Shown in pieces: positions 40,884-50,380 of a DNA stretch of 64,000 bases. The DNA is from Mesorhizobium sp. (lineage in GTDB: Bacteria; Pseudomonadota; Alphaproteobacteria; Rhizobiales; Rhizobiaceae): contig NZ_SUHQ01000004.1 in assembly GCF_004962245.1 (NCBI RefSeq), forward strand, positions 186,001 to 250,000, written 5' to 3'. Position 1 is the first letter of the stretch; each line of letters begins with the position of its first letter. Made by a program: the position numbers and the translations under genes. The notes below the pieces were generated by a model. The model made no database searches and was not told the origin of the DNA. It saw only the letters and a list, made by a program, of their open reading frames with translations.

Positions 40884-41955
40884 GCTTATCGTCAACAACG
40901 TCCAGAAGTGGCTGGGCGGACTGCAGATACTCAAGGGAGCCTCCTTCACGGCCGAGCGCGGCTCGATCGTCGCCTTGCTAGGCGCATCCGGTAGCGGCAA
41001 GACGACGCTGCTTCGCTGCGTCGCCGGGCTGGAACAGCCGGAGGTCGGGCGGATTGTCATCGGCGACAAGACCGTGCTCGACGGCGAACGTAAGATCGGG
41101 CTCCCGCCAGAGCAGCGCAATATCGGCCTTGTGTTCCAGTCCTATGCACTCTGGCCTCATCGCAATGTCCGCGACAATGTCGGCTACGGGCTCAAGCTGC
41201 GCGGCGTGCCGCAGGTAGAGATCGCGTCGCGCGTCCAGGCTATCCTCGACCGTCTGGGCCTTGGCCATCTCGCCGAGCGATTTCCTTCGCAGCTCTCCGG
41301 CGGACAGCAGCAGCGCGTCGCGATCTGCCGGGCGCTCGTCTACGAGCCTCGAGTTCTTCTGCTCGACGAGCCTCTTTCCAACCTGGACGCCAAGCTCCGG
41401 GAAGAAGCGCGCTACTGGATCCGCAAGCTGATCCTCGACCTCGAGATATGCGCGATTCTGGTCACCCATGACCAGAGCGAGGCCTTGGCGGCGGCGGACA
41501 ACATACTGCTTCTGCAGGACGGCCGCATCGTGCAGCAGGGCACGCCGCAGGACATCTATTCCAATCCGAACAGCTTCTATTCCGCCGATTTCCTCGGCGC
41601 CAACAACATCGTGAAAGGCAAGATCCAGAAGCGGTCTGGCCAATCGGCCGTGATCGGAGGCGACGGCTGGTCACTCAACGGCATGGTGCGGGAGACCGGT
41701 GGGCTTGGAGACGCCGACGACGCCCGCGCGGTCATCCGTGTCGAGCAGATCAGCGTGAGCGACAGCCCAGCAACTGACGGCATCGAGATGCATCTCGATG
41801 ACAGCATCTATCTCGGCGACAAGTGGGAATACCGATTGCGTCGCGGCGATTTCGTCGCGAAAGCCCACGGTGCCCGCCAGATGCCATCAGGCAACGTCTG
41901 GGCGCGCATTCCTCCGGAGAGTGTCTGGGTTTTCGCTGCGGCGCCCCGAACGTAA
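40876..41955 (+). CDS. ABC transporter ATP-binding protein, FbpC/PotA type
   Basis: 359 residues. Walker A GASGSGKTTLLR is near 37, the Q-loop in FQSYALWPHRNV near 96, the signature LSGGQQQRVAICRAL near 139 and Walker B VLLLDEPLSNLD near 159. The switch His is in LVTHDQSEAL near 197. A C-terminal TOBE-like regulatory domain starts near 240. It powers uptake through the 39.1-kb permease. Confidence 0.93.
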   Translation: MTELIVNNVQKWLGGLQILKGASFTAERGSIVALLGASGSGKTTLLRCVAGLEQPEVGRIVIGDKTVLDGERKIGLPPEQRNIGLVFQSYALWPHRNVRDNVGYGLKLRGVPQVEIASRVQAILDRLGLGHLAERFPSQLSGGQQQRVAICRALVYEPRVLLLDEPLSNLDAKLREEARYWIRKLILDLEICAILVTHDQSEALAAADNILLLQDGRIVQQGTPQDIYSNPNSFYSADFLGANNIVKGKIQKRSGQSAVIGGDGWSLNGMVRETGGLGDADDARAVIRVEQISVSDSPATDGIEMHLDDSIYLGDKWEYRLRRGDFVAKAHGARQMPSGNVWARIPPESVWVFAAAPRT

Positions 41956-42017
41956 CCTCCACATCGAAGGCTGCTCTCCTCCCGGGAGGCCATCGATCGC
42001 TTCATCGGACTCGGACA

Positions 42018-42695
42018 ATGCCAGCGACACCTCGAATAGCACTGATTCACGCCACGCCTATCTCGATGGAACCGATCCGTGCGGCATTCGACGCCACATG
42101 GCCGGATGCCGAAAGGGTCAACATCCTGGAAGACAGCCTCTCGCTGGACCGGGCGAAGGCGGAGAAGCTGACCGACGAGATGGTCGGGCGCATCGTGGCC
42201 TTGGCCAGATATGCCAGATCGATCGGGAGCGACGCCGTACTGTTCACTTGCTCGGCGTTTGGACACGCCATCGAACAAGCCGCCGCGCAGCTTGATGTTC
42301 CAGTCCTGAAGCCAAACGAGGCGATGTTCGAGGCGGCTATTCGTACCGGCGGCCGGACGGCGATGCTTTACACATTCCCGCCGTCGAGGGAGGGGATGGA
42401 ACACGAGTTTCGCGAGGAAGCCGAGCGCCTTGACCCGGCCGCCACGATCACCAGCTTCTTTGTGCCCGGCGCTATCGAGGCCGTACGCGCTGGTGACGTC
42501 GAGACCCACAACCGGCTCATCGCGGCAGAAGCCGAGAAGCTGAATGATTTTGACGCTATCACCCTGGCTCACTTCTCTATGGCCCGCGCGCGGGAAGCGG
42601 TCGAGGCCGTGACCAACATTCCTGTCAGGACTAGTCCGGAAGCGGCAGTAGCCAAGCTGCGCGGACTGTTCGGAGCGAATGACCGCATTCGATGA
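42018..42695 (+). CDS. aspartate/glutamate/hydantoin racemase superfamily protein
   Basis: 225 residues, start ATG 42018 (MPATPRIALIHATP). The first catalytic Cys of the family is present in VLFTCSAFGHAIEQ near 75. The second half, where racemases have the other Cys, reads TLAHFSMARAREAV instead. Such one-Cys members act as isomerases, decarboxylases (arylmalonate type) or maleate isomerases rather than amino-acid racemases. In this operon an isomerisation or decarboxylation of a dicarboxylic or sugar acid is plausible, but no exact substrate can be named. Confidence 0.75.
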   Translation: MPATPRIALIHATPISMEPIRAAFDATWPDAERVNILEDSLSLDRAKAEKLTDEMVGRIVALARYARSIGSDAVLFTCSAFGHAIEQAAAQLDVPVLKPNEAMFEAAIRTGGRTAMLYTFPPSREGMEHEFREEAERLDPAATITSFFVPGAIEAVRAGDVETHNRLIAAEAEKLNDFDAITLAHFSMARAREAVEAVTNIPVRTSPEAAVAKLRGLFGANDRIR

Positions 42696-42720
42696 AACTC
42701 CCAACAGAGAGGAAGTCTTC

Positions 42721-43665
42721 ATGAAGCCTCATGCCATGACACGTCGCCAGCTTGCCGCTTCAGTAGCCGGATTTGCGGCTTCAGCGATGCTTGGCGTGGG
42801 TAAAACAAAGGCGGACGACGAGGTTCCCTTCTCTGCCGGCACTGAAAAACCGAAGTTCCGGGCTCCCGAGCACACCTGCGACTGTCATTTTCACATCTAT
42901 AACAGCAAGTTCCCGGCGGCACCCAACGCTAGCCTCGTTCCGCCGGATGCCAGCCTTGCGGATTACAAGCGTCTGCGGGAGCGCCTCGGCTTCGAACGCA
43001 GTGTGATTGTTCAGCCGTCGACCTACGGCACTGACAATTCCTGCCTGCTCGAAGCTCTGGCAGAGCTTGGCGGCAGCGCGCGCGGCGTCGCAGTCGTCGA
43101 TACGTCTGTCACCGATGCGGAGCTCAAGCGGCTCGATGGCCTCGGCGTGAGGGGTATCCGCTTTAATCTTGGCAGGGCGGGCGCCACCAGCGTCGACATG
43201 ATCGCGCCTCTATCGAAGCGCGTGGCCGATCTCGGCTGGCATATACAGGTACATATGAAGGGCGATGACATAGCCAAGAACGCGGATCTTCTCGGCAGCC
43301 TGCCTGTGATTGTCGTGTTCGATCATCTGGGACGCATACCGCAGCCCGACGCGCTCGATCATCCCGCATTCAAAGTCGTCCGTGATCTACTCGCCACTGG
43401 CAAGGCCTATGCGAAAATCTCGAGTCTTTATCAGGATACGCTCGACGGTCCGCCATATGCGGATGTCGGCGCGGTTGCCAAGGCGGATCTGTTGGCCGCG
43501 CCGGATCAGTTGATCTGGGGCTCGGACTGGCCGCACCCGTCCCCGGGAAAGCACGGAAAGCCGGACGACGCACAACTTATGGATCTGGCTGCTGCTTGGG
43601 CGGGCGACGAACCCACAATCCGAAAGGTCTTCGTCGAAAACCCGACAAAGCTCTACGGCTTCTGA
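42721..43665 (+). CDS. exported LigI-like amidohydrolase (lactonase family)
   Basis: 314 residues. The N-terminus has a Tat-type twin-Arg signal (MTRRQLAASVAGFAASAMLG), so the protein should be exported folded. The amidohydrolase barrel begins with DCHFHIYNSKFP (HxH motif near 59), continues with WHIQVHMKGDD and FDHLGRIPQPD, and ends with the metal Asp in WGSDWPHPSP. This is the 2-pyrone-4,6-dicarboxylate lactonase/sugar-lactonase branch. It probably opens a lactone of the acid that the operon consumes, in the periplasm. Family certain, substrate unknown. Confidence 0.82.
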   Translation: MKPHAMTRRQLAASVAGFAASAMLGVGKTKADDEVPFSAGTEKPKFRAPEHTCDCHFHIYNSKFPAAPNASLVPPDASLADYKRLRERLGFERSVIVQPSTYGTDNSCLLEALAELGGSARGVAVVDTSVTDAELKRLDGLGVRGIRFNLGRAGATSVDMIAPLSKRVADLGWHIQVHMKGDDIAKNADLLGSLPVIVVFDHLGRIPQPDALDHPAFKVVRDLLATGKAYAKISSLYQDTLDGPPYADVGAVAKADLLAAPDQLIWGSDWPHPSPGKHGKPDDAQLMDLAAAWAGDEPTIRKVFVENPTKLYGF

Positions 43666-43697
43666 ACCGCCTTTGAACAGGAATCGAGAAGGTAGCG

Positions 43698-44969
43698 ATG
43701 CTGGTCGGAGTCATTGCGGACGATTTTACGGGTGCCAGCGACATCGCCAACACATTGGCCAAGGGCTTGCCCACGCAGGGGGGCCTGAGGACGGCACAGT
43801 TCCTTGGCGTTCCCGCAGCCGACGCGCCGGCTGGTATCGAGGCTGGCGTTGTCGCCCTGAAGAGCCGGTCGATTCCTGCGACCGACGCAATCGATCAATC
43901 GTTGGCCGCACTTCGCTGGTTGCTCGGTCAGGGCTGCGAGCAGATCGTCTTCAAATATTGCTCGACCTTTGACTCGACGGCGGAAGGCAATATCGGGCCG
44001 GTTGCGGAAGCACTGGCCGTGCATCTCGGCGTGCGTGGTGTCGTCGTCTGCCCGGCTTTCCCAGCCGCGGGACGCACGGTCTATCACGGTCACCTCTTTG
44101 TTCACGATCGGCTGCTGAACGAGTCCGGCCTGGAGAATCACCCGCTTAATCCGATGACCGATCCCGATATCCGCCGGTGGCTTCGTCGCCAGGCCAAGGA
44201 GCCCGTGGGTTTCGTCGCCTGGGAGACGGTTCGGGACGGACCGGGCCCTACCGAACACGCTCTGAAGCAGGCTGCGGCGACGGGCAAGCGCCTTGTCATC
44301 GTCGATGCGGTCACCGACGACGATCTCGTGGCGATCGGTCGCGCCTGCGCCGGGGTAAAGCTTGTCACCGGCGGTTCAGGAATCGCTCTGGGACTTCCCG
44401 GCAACTTCATCGACGCTGGCAAGGTCGCGGGTACGTCCGCAATACAAGTCTCTGTGGATGGCCCCGAGGCAATTCTTGCTGGCAGTTGCTCTGGCGCGAC
44501 CCGTGGCCAGGTGGACCATCACAGGGAACGGCATCCGACACTTGCGATAGATGTTGATGCCGTCATGCGCGGCGAGACGACGGCCGAAGACCTCGTGTCC
44601 TTTGTGCGTGGCAATGAAGGCAAGGCGCCGCTGATCTATTCATCCGCCTCGCCTGACGAGGTAGCGCGGCTGCAGGGCATCCACGGACGCGAGCATGTTG
44701 CCCAGACGCTCGATGCGCTTTTCGCCGACACGGCACGCAAACTAGTTTCCGGCGGAGTTCGGAGGCTTGTCGTTGCCGGGGGTGAAACATCCGGAGCGGT
44801 TGTCTCGGCGCTCGATCTCGGCGCGTTGGCCATAGGTGCAGAAATCGATCCCGGCGTGCCGGTTCTCGTCGCGGAAGGCAAAGGTCCGATCGCGCTGGCC
44901 CTGAAATCGGGGAACTTTGGCTCGCGCGATTTTTTCGACAAGGCGCTCGAAAGGCTGGCGGGGCGATGA
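43698..44969 (+). CDS. otnK: four-carbon acid sugar kinase (DUF1537)
   Basis: 423 residues, close to the family norm. The N-terminal domain has VGVIADDFTGASDIANTLAK, the DUF1537 hallmark, and FKYCSTFDSTAEGNIGPVAEAL near 90 with the acid-binding Asp/Ser. The C-terminal nucleotide domain has VAGGETSGAVV near 357. OtnK-type kinases phosphorylate 3-oxo-tetronates or threonate/erythronate at O4. It overlaps otnC by 4 bp (ATGA), the usual pair in tetronate catabolism. Confidence 0.9.
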   Translation: MLVGVIADDFTGASDIANTLAKGLPTQGGLRTAQFLGVPAADAPAGIEAGVVALKSRSIPATDAIDQSLAALRWLLGQGCEQIVFKYCSTFDSTAEGNIGPVAEALAVHLGVRGVVVCPAFPAAGRTVYHGHLFVHDRLLNESGLENHPLNPMTDPDIRRWLRRQAKEPVGFVAWETVRDGPGPTEHALKQAAATGKRLVIVDAVTDDDLVAIGRACAGVKLVTGGSGIALGLPGNFIDAGKVAGTSAIQVSVDGPEAILAGSCSGATRGQVDHHRERHPTLAIDVDAVMRGETTAEDLVSFVRGNEGKAPLIYSSASPDEVARLQGIHGREHVAQTLDALFADTARKLVSGGVRRLVVAGGETSGAVVSALDLGALAIGAEIDPGVPVLVAEGKGPIALALKSGNFGSRDFFDKALERLAGR

Positions 44970-45604
44970 GTGACGAAGCACGTGTTCGCGACGACATTGC
45001 GCGGCTGTCGAAGTCTCTCTATGACCGCGGATTCTCCGTCGGGTCGGCCGGCAACATAAGCGCCGCCGTCGAGGACGGCTTCCTGATGACGCCGACCAAC
45101 TCGTGTCTTGGCTTTCTCGACCCCGGGAGCATTTCCAAGCTCGACCGCGATTGGCGGCACGTGTCTGGCGACAAGCCTTCGAAGGAGGTTTTCCTCCACC
45201 GCGCCTTTTACGAGACGAAGCTTGGGACCGGCGCGGTCGTTCACCTGCATTCTACATTTGCAACCGCGCTGTCGTGTCTGGCAGACATCGATCCGGAAGA
45301 CTGTACTCCGTCGCTCACGCCCTATGTCGTCATGCGGGTCGGGGCGGTCAGGTTGGTGCCTTATGTGCGTCCCGGCGACGAGCGGGCCGGCGACATGATC
45401 CGCGAGCTGAGCGGGAAATACGCGGCCGTACTGCTCGCCAATCACGGTCCGGTGGTGACGGGAAGGGACATCGCATCCGCCGTTTATGCTGCAGAGGAAC
45501 TGGAGGAAACCGCGAAGCTGCTGGTTCTCCTGCGCGGCGCGCCCACGCGCATGCTGACCGCCGAGCAGGTAGACGAGTTGAAAGCCGTCTTCGGCGGCTA
45601 TTGA
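44966..45604 (+). CDS. otnC: 3-oxo-tetronate 4-phosphate decarboxylase, class II aldolase family
   Basis: 212 residues. GSAGNISAAVEDGFLMTPTN near 24-43 binds phosphate and LGFLDPGSISKLD follows. The zinc His residues are in VVHLHSTFATA near 92 and ANHGPVVTG near 154. OtnC turns 3-oxo-tetronate 4-phosphate into dihydroxyacetone phosphate and CO2. With the kinase upstream it gives a route from a four-carbon acid to DHAP. An aldolase for another sugar acid phosphate cannot be excluded. Confidence 0.87.
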   Translation: MSDEARVRDDIARLSKSLYDRGFSVGSAGNISAAVEDGFLMTPTNSCLGFLDPGSISKLDRDWRHVSGDKPSKEVFLHRAFYETKLGTGAVVHLHSTFATALSCLADIDPEDCTPSLTPYVVMRVGAVRLVPYVRPGDERAGDMIRELSGKYAAVLLANHGPVVTGRDIASAVYAAEELEETAKLLVLLRGAPTRMLTAEQVDELKAVFGGY

Positions 45605-45615
45605 AACAGGAGAGC

Positions 45616-46098
45616 ATGGCCTTGAAGACAGCCGATCTTGTTGACGCGCATGGGGAAGCTGTCCGCTTCTGCGAGTTGCCGTTCACAAAGCTGGGGCGGC
45701 GGAGGTCGTTCCACGGGCCGATCGCGACAGTGAGGTGCTTCGAAGACAATGCCCTGCTGAAGGCTGAGCTTCAGAAGCCGGGCGAAGGGAGAGTAATGGT
45801 CGTCGACGGCGGCGGCTCGACCCGTTGCGCCCTGCTCGGCGATCAGATCGCCATGATCCTGCGGGACAATGGCTGGGCGGGGATCGTGATCAACGGCTCG
45901 GTGCGCGACAGCACGGAAATCGACAACATGGACGTCGCTGTGTTCTGCCTCGGCGTCTCGCCCAAGAAGTCGTCCAAGGATGGCGCCGGGAAAGCGGGTA
46001 CGGTCGTCCATTTCGGAGGTGTGGAGTTCCGGCCTGGCGCATTCGCCTACGCCGACAGGGATGGACTGTTGGTATCCGACGAAAACGTCCTCGCGTAG
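45616..46098 (+). CDS. RraA-like / HMG-CHA-type pyruvate aldolase
   Basis: 160 residues, start ATG 45616 behind CAGGAGAG. The RraA/4-hydroxy-4-methyl-2-oxoglutarate aldolase signature is complete: GDQIAMILRDNGWAGIVING, then the Arg-Asp of SVRDSTEI near 102. Many genes annotated as regulator of RNase E in catabolic operons are really class II pyruvate aldolases. Here a C-C cleaving enzyme for a branched or C6-C7 acid fits the context better than RNase regulation. It is the last gene before the right-hand 19-bp repeat. Confidence 0.8.
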   Translation: MALKTADLVDAHGEAVRFCELPFTKLGRRRSFHGPIATVRCFEDNALLKAELQKPGEGRVMVVDGGGSTRCALLGDQIAMILRDNGWAGIVINGSVRDSTEIDNMDVAVFCLGVSPKKSSKDGAGKAGTVVHFGGVEFRPGAFAYADRDGLLVSDENVLA

Positions 46099-46221
46099 TT
46101 CATGCGATCATTGGCTAGGTAGCGCCGTAGGTGGGACAGAAACATCGAAAAACATTGGAACAGATTTTAATGCCGCGTGGTCCCACCGATCCCTAACTGT
46201 TTGATTTTGCTTGTTTCCCAA

Positions 46222-46240
46222 ACATCCTCCGGGCCCACCA
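46222..46240 (+). repeat. 19-bp tRNA-end-like direct repeat, right copy
   Basis: Identical to 31364-31382, same direction. The surrounding 46099-46426 stretch holds no gene; a rhizobial-type intergenic repeat segment with hairpins occupies about 46300-46425. Confidence 0.75.
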
Positions 46241-46426
46241 TTATCGTTATTTATCAATGGTTTATTGACCAGTTCGCCAATAGGTTCGCCAAGCTGTGGT
46301 TTGCGCGTCATCCCTAGAGAACGGGAGCCGCTCCGAACGCCGAGGAGGGGCGTTGCCCCTGCCGAAGAAATCGCGCGTTTGGGTTTCGGCGCGCGCCGAT
46401 CCTTCTTAGCGATCCCCGAGACGTTC

Positions 46427-46803
46427 ATGGCTTCAGCAAGGAAAGCGCAGGCATCAGCATCGCCACGAGCCTCCTTCGTTTCGAAGGCAAGGCGAAACAT
46501 GGCAGTCGAAAGTGGCGGCTGGCTGCGTGAAAGGAAATACAGTCGGCTTGCATTGGGGATCATGCCAAAGCGACGCAGCATTGCGACCATATTCTCGGCC
46601 ATGTCGACGACAAGCTGCTCGCGAGGCGTGCCGCTCAAACCAACGGCCGTGAAATAGCTGTCCCAGTAAAACATCTCCTGAAAAATCGGGTCCTCGGCCG
46701 GCGCCATGTAAGGTCGGGGGAGCCCGATCAGCGTGCCTTCGTCAACGGACACGTTACGGACAATCCGTGGCCAATAGGCCTCGATGTAGTCAAGAATTTC
46801 CAT
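46427..46803 (-). pseudogene. truncated trehalase-like (GH37) gene
   Basis: From ATG 46803 the frame reads as the start of a trehalase-family glycosidase: LPRPYMAPAEDPIFQEMFYW, DSYFTAVGLSGTPREQL and FGMIPNASRLYFLSRSQPPL match the (Y/F)WDSYF and NxxRxYYLSRSQPP signatures. After about 125 residues (FLAEAM) the frame enters repeat DNA and ends without the catalytic Asp/Glu parts, against a family length of about 500. The gene was cut when DNA ending at the 19-bp repeat was inserted or deleted. It is the distal gene of the minus-strand SDR-HisD-IolE operon. Confidence 0.8.
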
Positions 46804-46846
46804 GCTGCTGCTCTCTTTCATTCTGGAGCGGCGAGATTGCGTCCGC

Positions 46847-47632
46847 TCACTCCGCGGTCCATCCGCCGTCGACAACCAGTGAGGTTCCTGTGACCAGTGC
46901 CGAGGCATCGGAGGCCAGATAAACTGCCGCGCCCATCAGATCCTCCACACGCCCCAGCCGGCCAAGTCTGATCTTCGCGAGGACGGATTGCGCAAAGACC
47001 GGATCCTTCAGAAATGGTTGCGTCATTGGCGTCTCGACAAACGTGGGCGCGATCGTGTTGACGCGGATGCCCATCGGGCCGAGTTCCACTGCCATCGCCT
47101 TCGTCAGACCCTCGACTGCATGTTTTGAGGCGCAATAGAGTGTCCGGTTTGCCGCGCCGACATGGCCCATCTGCGAAGACATGAAAATGATTGATCCCCG
47201 GATCGCGTCCTCGGCCATGCGCTTCGCAATAGCCTGGGAGACGAAGAACGAGGCCTTCAGATTGAGATCGAGTACCGCGTGGTAGTCGTCCTCCGTCACC
47301 TCAGCGATCGGTTTGGGCCGGTTGGTGCCGGCATTGCTGACAAGAATGTGGAAGGCGGGCTGGGCCGCCAGGATTTTGCACACCCCGGCGACGTCGGTCA
47401 CGTCAAGGGTCAGTGGGGAGGCCCGGCCGCCGCGAGCCCTGATAGCGGTCGCAACGGTCTCCACCTCCGTGGTGGTGCGGGCGGCAAGAATAACGTCGGA
47501 ACCTGCCTCCGCGAGAGCAGAAGCCAGTGCCGCCCCAATTCCCCGCCCGGCGCCAGTCACCAGCGCCCGCCGTCCGTCAAGACGGAATGACGGTGTTGCC
47601 GGCAAGCGTATGGGCGCGGCGTCAACCATCAT
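46847..47632 (-). CDS. short-chain dehydrogenase/reductase
   Basis: 261-residue classical SDR. The cofactor motif [19 protein letters not shown] (VSNAGTNRP), the catalytic Ser in FMSSQMG, YCASK and a C-terminal [10 protein letters not shown] are all present. The residues after the second strand (LAARTTTE) lean to NADP. Start chosen at ATG 47632, overlapping the HisD-like stop (ATGA); the longer frame lies inside that gene. It probably oxidises a sugar or polyol intermediate in this regulon. Confidence 0.87.
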   Translation of the reverse strand: MMVDAAPIRLPATPSFRLDGRRALVTGAGRGIGAALASALAEAGSDVILAARTTTEVETVATAIRARGGRASPLTLDVTDVAGVCKILAAQPAFHILVSNAGTNRPKPIAEVTEDDYHAVLDLNLKASFFVSQAIAKRMAEDAIRGSIIFMSSQMGHVGAANRTLYCASKHAVEGLTKAMAVELGPMGIRVNTIAPTFVETPMTQPFLKDPVFAQSVLAKIRLGRLGRVEDLMGAAVYLASDASALVTGTSLVVDGGWTAE

Positions 47633-48936
47633 TCGGCGGCTTGCGCGTAAGGCACGTTTCTGCCGCCGTAACGCCGCACGCGGATGTTGGCCTGCTCGGC
47701 ATGGCCGAAGAAACCCTCGAGCACGCATAGTCGCGAGCAGTATTCGCCGATCATGGCCGAGGCTTCATCGGTCAGGACGCGCTGGTAGGTGCATGTCTTC
47801 ATGAATTTGCCGACCCATAAACCGCCGGTGAACCGGGCATTGCCGAGCGTCGGCAAAGTGTGGTTGGTGCCGATGACCTTGTCGCCGTAGGCAACATTGG
47901 TTCGCGGTCCCAGGAAGAGGGCGCCATAGTTCGTCATGTTGGCGAGGAAGTACTCGGGATCGCGGGTCATGACCTGGACGTGTTCGGACGCAATCCGGTC
48001 GGCTTCCGCCACCATCTCCTCCTCGTTGTCGCAGACGATGACCTGACCGTAGTCGGCCCAGGCCTGGCGGGCGATCGTCGCGGTTGGGAGGATTTCGAGG
48101 AGCCGCTCGACCTCGGTGACAGTGTCTCGAGCCAGACGTTCGGAACTGGTGAGCAGGATCGCCGGCGAATTAGGGCCGTGCTCGGCCTGACCAAGAAGGT
48201 CCGTGGCACAGAGCTCCGCATCAACCGTCTCATCGGCAATAACCAATGTCTCTGTCGGCCCGGCGAGCAAATCGATGCCGACGCGTCCGAACAGTTGGCG
48301 CTTTGCTTCGGCCACATACGCATTGCCCGGCCCGACCAGGAAGTCGACCGGATCAATCGTGTCCGTGCCGATCGCCATCGCGCCGATCGCCTGAATGCCA
48401 CCGATCACGTAGATTTCGTCGGCGCCGGCAAGGGCCATTGCGGCGATCACCGCAGGAGCGGGTTTGCCATGGAAGGGCGGGGTCATGGCCACGACGCGCT
48501 TCACGCCCGCGACCTTCGCTGTGATGACACTCATATGCGCAGAGGCCACCAGCGGGTACTTGCCGCCGGGCACATAGCAGCCGACCGAACTCATCGGAAT
48601 GTTCTTGTGTCCCAGCACTACACCAGGAAGGGTCTCGACCTCGACGTCACGAAGCGCATCTTTCTGGATCTGCGCGAAGCGCCGGATCTGTGCTTGTGCG
48701 AAGCGGATGTCATCGAGGTCGCGGGGTGCCACGGCGGCGATGCATCCGTCGATCTCAGCCTGTGACAGGCGGAAACTCTCGGGTGCCCATTTGTCGAACG
48801 TTTCTGAATAGTGGCGCACTGCTTCGTCGCCGCGTTGCTCGACGGCCGCCAGTACGGATTCTACCGCCGCTTTGACAGAGGCATGGTCATTGACTTTCTG
48901 AACCGATGAACGGCCTTCCTTCAGGACACGGATCAT
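47629..48936 (-). CDS. histidinol-dehydrogenase-like polyol dehydrogenase
   Basis: 435 residues of the HisD superfamily. Typical stretches are [20 protein letters not shown] near 116, [21 protein letters not shown] near 197, [11 protein letters not shown] near 225 and the zinc/base region with [12 protein letters not shown] near 248. The bacterial histidine operon is elsewhere and the neighbours are sugar genes, so this is the catabolic branch to which sulfopropanediol dehydrogenase (HpsN) belongs. It should oxidise a primary alcohol to a carboxylate with NAD. The exact alcohol is unknown. Confidence 0.82.
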   Translation of the reverse strand: MIRVLKEGRSSVQKVNDHASVKAAVESVLAAVEQRGDEAVRHYSETFDKWAPESFRLSQAEIDGCIAAVAPRDLDDIRFAQAQIRRFAQIQKDALRDVEVETLPGVVLGHKNIPMSSVGCYVPGGKYPLVASAHMSVITAKVAGVKRVVAMTPPFHGKPAPAVIAAMALAGADEIYVIGGIQAIGAMAIGTDTIDPVDFLVGPGNAYVAEAKRQLFGRVGIDLLAGPTETLVIADETVDAELCATDLLGQAEHGPNSPAILLTSSERLARDTVTEVERLLEILPTATIARQAWADYGQVIVCDNEEEMVAEADRIASEHVQVMTRDPEYFLANMTNYGALFLGPRTNVAYGDKVIGTNHTLPTLGNARFTGGLWVGKFMKTCTYQRVLTDEASAMIGEYCSRLCVLEGFFGHAEQANIRVRRYGGRNVPYAQAAE

Positions 48937-48950
48937 TGCAGCACCTCGTT

Positions 48951-49838
48951 TCAGAAGCCGACGGAGCGGAGATAGGCGAGACTGGCCCGCGCATCGTCCG
49001 CGGGATTGAGCGAAATGGTCGGATCAATGTCCTGTTCCACTGTCGCGGCCCCGTCATAACCGGTTTCCCGCAATGCGGTTGCCAGTCCGGCCCAGTCGAC
49101 AACGCCCTTGCCCAGCGGGCAGAAAATCTTCTGCTCGATAGCGGTGAGAAACGGAATCTGATCTGCAAGTACGCGTTTGTGGACAACCGGATCGATATCC
49201 TTGAAGTGGAAGTAGCGTACGCGATGCGCATGCCGGCGGTAGAAGGCGACAGGATCGATGCCCGCATATGCCATGTGGCCGGTATCAATGCAGATACCGA
49301 CCCGGCTCGGGTCCAGCCGGTCCAGGACGATCTCGATTTCGTCCTCGAATTCGATGTAGCAGCCAGCATGCTGGTGGATGACAGGCATGACCCCGTGTGC
49401 GAGCGCGAGGTCGGCGATGCTATCGATCAGCCCGACAAGATGGTCGAGGCGCTGCGCACCGATTGGCTGAGCGAGGTCACGTCGCCCGGCCGTATTCATC
49501 CTTTCCGGCGAAATGTGGTCGATAGTGACAAGGTACTTTCCGCCGGCCGCCGCAAGCAGCCGCACCGTGCGCTCTGCAACGTCGAGCACTGTTTCAGCCT
49601 TCTCCGGGCTATGCAGATCCTGAAACACGAATCCGGCCATCACCGTAAGGCCGCGGCGATCAAACTCGGGCCGCAGAACCGCAGGATCCGTCGGATAGTA
49701 GCCGTAGGGACCGAGTTCGGTGTAACCGTAACCGGCCGCGCCGATCTCATCCATCACACGCGGCCATGCCGGGTTTTTGGGATCATCGGCGTAGTCGACC
49801 CCCCAGGACACGGGCGCATTGGCAAGTTTGACGAGCAT
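48951..49838 (-). CDS. IolE/MocC-like sugar-phosphate isomerase-family protein
   Basis: 295 residues, a xylose-isomerase-like TIM barrel. [20 protein letters not shown] at the start and [12 protein letters not shown] near 37 are the form seen in inosose dehydratase IolE and the rhizopine protein MocC. Metal ligands are in [15 protein letters not shown] near 150, [12 protein letters not shown] near 177 and [10 protein letters not shown] near 205. AAAGGA lies before ATG 49838. It is the first gene of the minus-strand operon, with operator site A 73 bp upstream. Dehydration or epimerisation of an inosose-like intermediate is the likely role. Confidence 0.85.
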   Translation of the reverse strand: MLVKLANAPVSWGVDYADDPKNPAWPRVMDEIGAAGYGYTELGPYGYYPTDPAVLRPEFDRRGLTVMAGFVFQDLHSPEKAETVLDVAERTVRLLAAAGGKYLVTIDHISPERMNTAGRRDLAQPIGAQRLDHLVGLIDSIADLALAHGVMPVIHQHAGCYIEFEDEIEIVLDRLDPSRVGICIDTGHMAYAGIDPVAFYRRHAHRVRYFHFKDIDPVVHKRVLADQIPFLTAIEQKIFCPLGKGVVDWAGLATALRETGYDGAATVEQDIDPTISLNPADDARASLAYLRSVGF

Positions 49839-49910
49839 CTGGATATCCTTTGGCTATGCATCCTGCGTCGCCCCGATCGCGGACGAGCGATCCCCCGCAT
49901 AAATCACATT

Positions 49911-49926
49911 TTGCATAGCAATGCAA
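49911..49926. promoter_or_regulatory. predicted LacI operator, site A
   Basis: Palindrome TTGCATAGCAATGCAA in the 542-bp divergent region 49839-50380, 73 bp before the IolE-like gene. The same 16-mer occurs in the other orientation at site C. Confidence 0.65.
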
Positions 49927-50279
49927 TCCGTTCTCTTCGCTTGCCGACGGAGTTCCTTGGATGCGCTCGCTCCCAAGCGAGTTCTGATACATTATCTGGT
50001 GGGCATCGCTGAGACGAATAAGTGCAATGAAAACAATTATTTGTATTGAAGCTGGTTGACGCTTGGCGGCCCGCGTCTCTGCCCGGTGATTAAGGCATCA
50101 GGCCAGAGCGCTGGCGATTGGCTCTATGCGTTCGGCCATGCAGGAGCGCAATCGGGTACTTTATTCCGAAAAGGCGCACCCAAGAGCCGACAGAAATTCA
50201 GCGATTGGGTCCATCAGGGAAGATCTGCGGCGATATATCGTTTTTTTACAATGCGTTGGGAGGAAAATTGCGGCTGCTC

Positions 50280-50318
50280 AGCATAGCAATGCAAGATTCT
50301 TGTTGCATTGCTATGCAA
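50280..50318. promoter_or_regulatory. predicted LacI operators, sites B and C
   Basis: Site B, AGCATAGCAATGCAA (50280-50294), and site C, TTGCATTGCTATGCAA (50303-50318), lie about two helical turns apart and 63 bp before the binding-protein start. Site C is the exact reverse complement of site A. The rest of 49839-50380 shows no supported gene. Confidence 0.65.
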
Positions 50319-50380
50319 ATTGGCGTTTGGTGATGGCAGCCCGTCCGTGGCGGGTGGTTTTCATGACCAGGGAGGAAGCC

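Noticed and set aside
45616..46098. Calling the RraA-like gene an RNase E inhibitor
   Set aside because: It is the last gene of a catabolic operon and keeps the full aldolase signature; RNase E regulation has no contextual support.
46130..46240. A complete tRNA gene ending at the right 19-bp repeat
   Set aside because: No anticodon arm, D arm or T-loop sequence precedes the CCA-like end, and the acceptor strand is one base short.
46108..46908. A 266-codon open frame spanning the trehalase-like start and the region to 46108
   Set aside because: Only residues from the ATG at 46803 to about 46427 resemble trehalase. The rest reads through intergenic repeat DNA and the 19-bp repeat, so it is a truncated gene with an accidental tail.
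47629..48936. Calling the HisD-like gene the biosynthetic hisD
   Set aside because: The neighbours are sugar genes under a predicted LacI operator, and the sequence style is that of the catabolic HisD branch.
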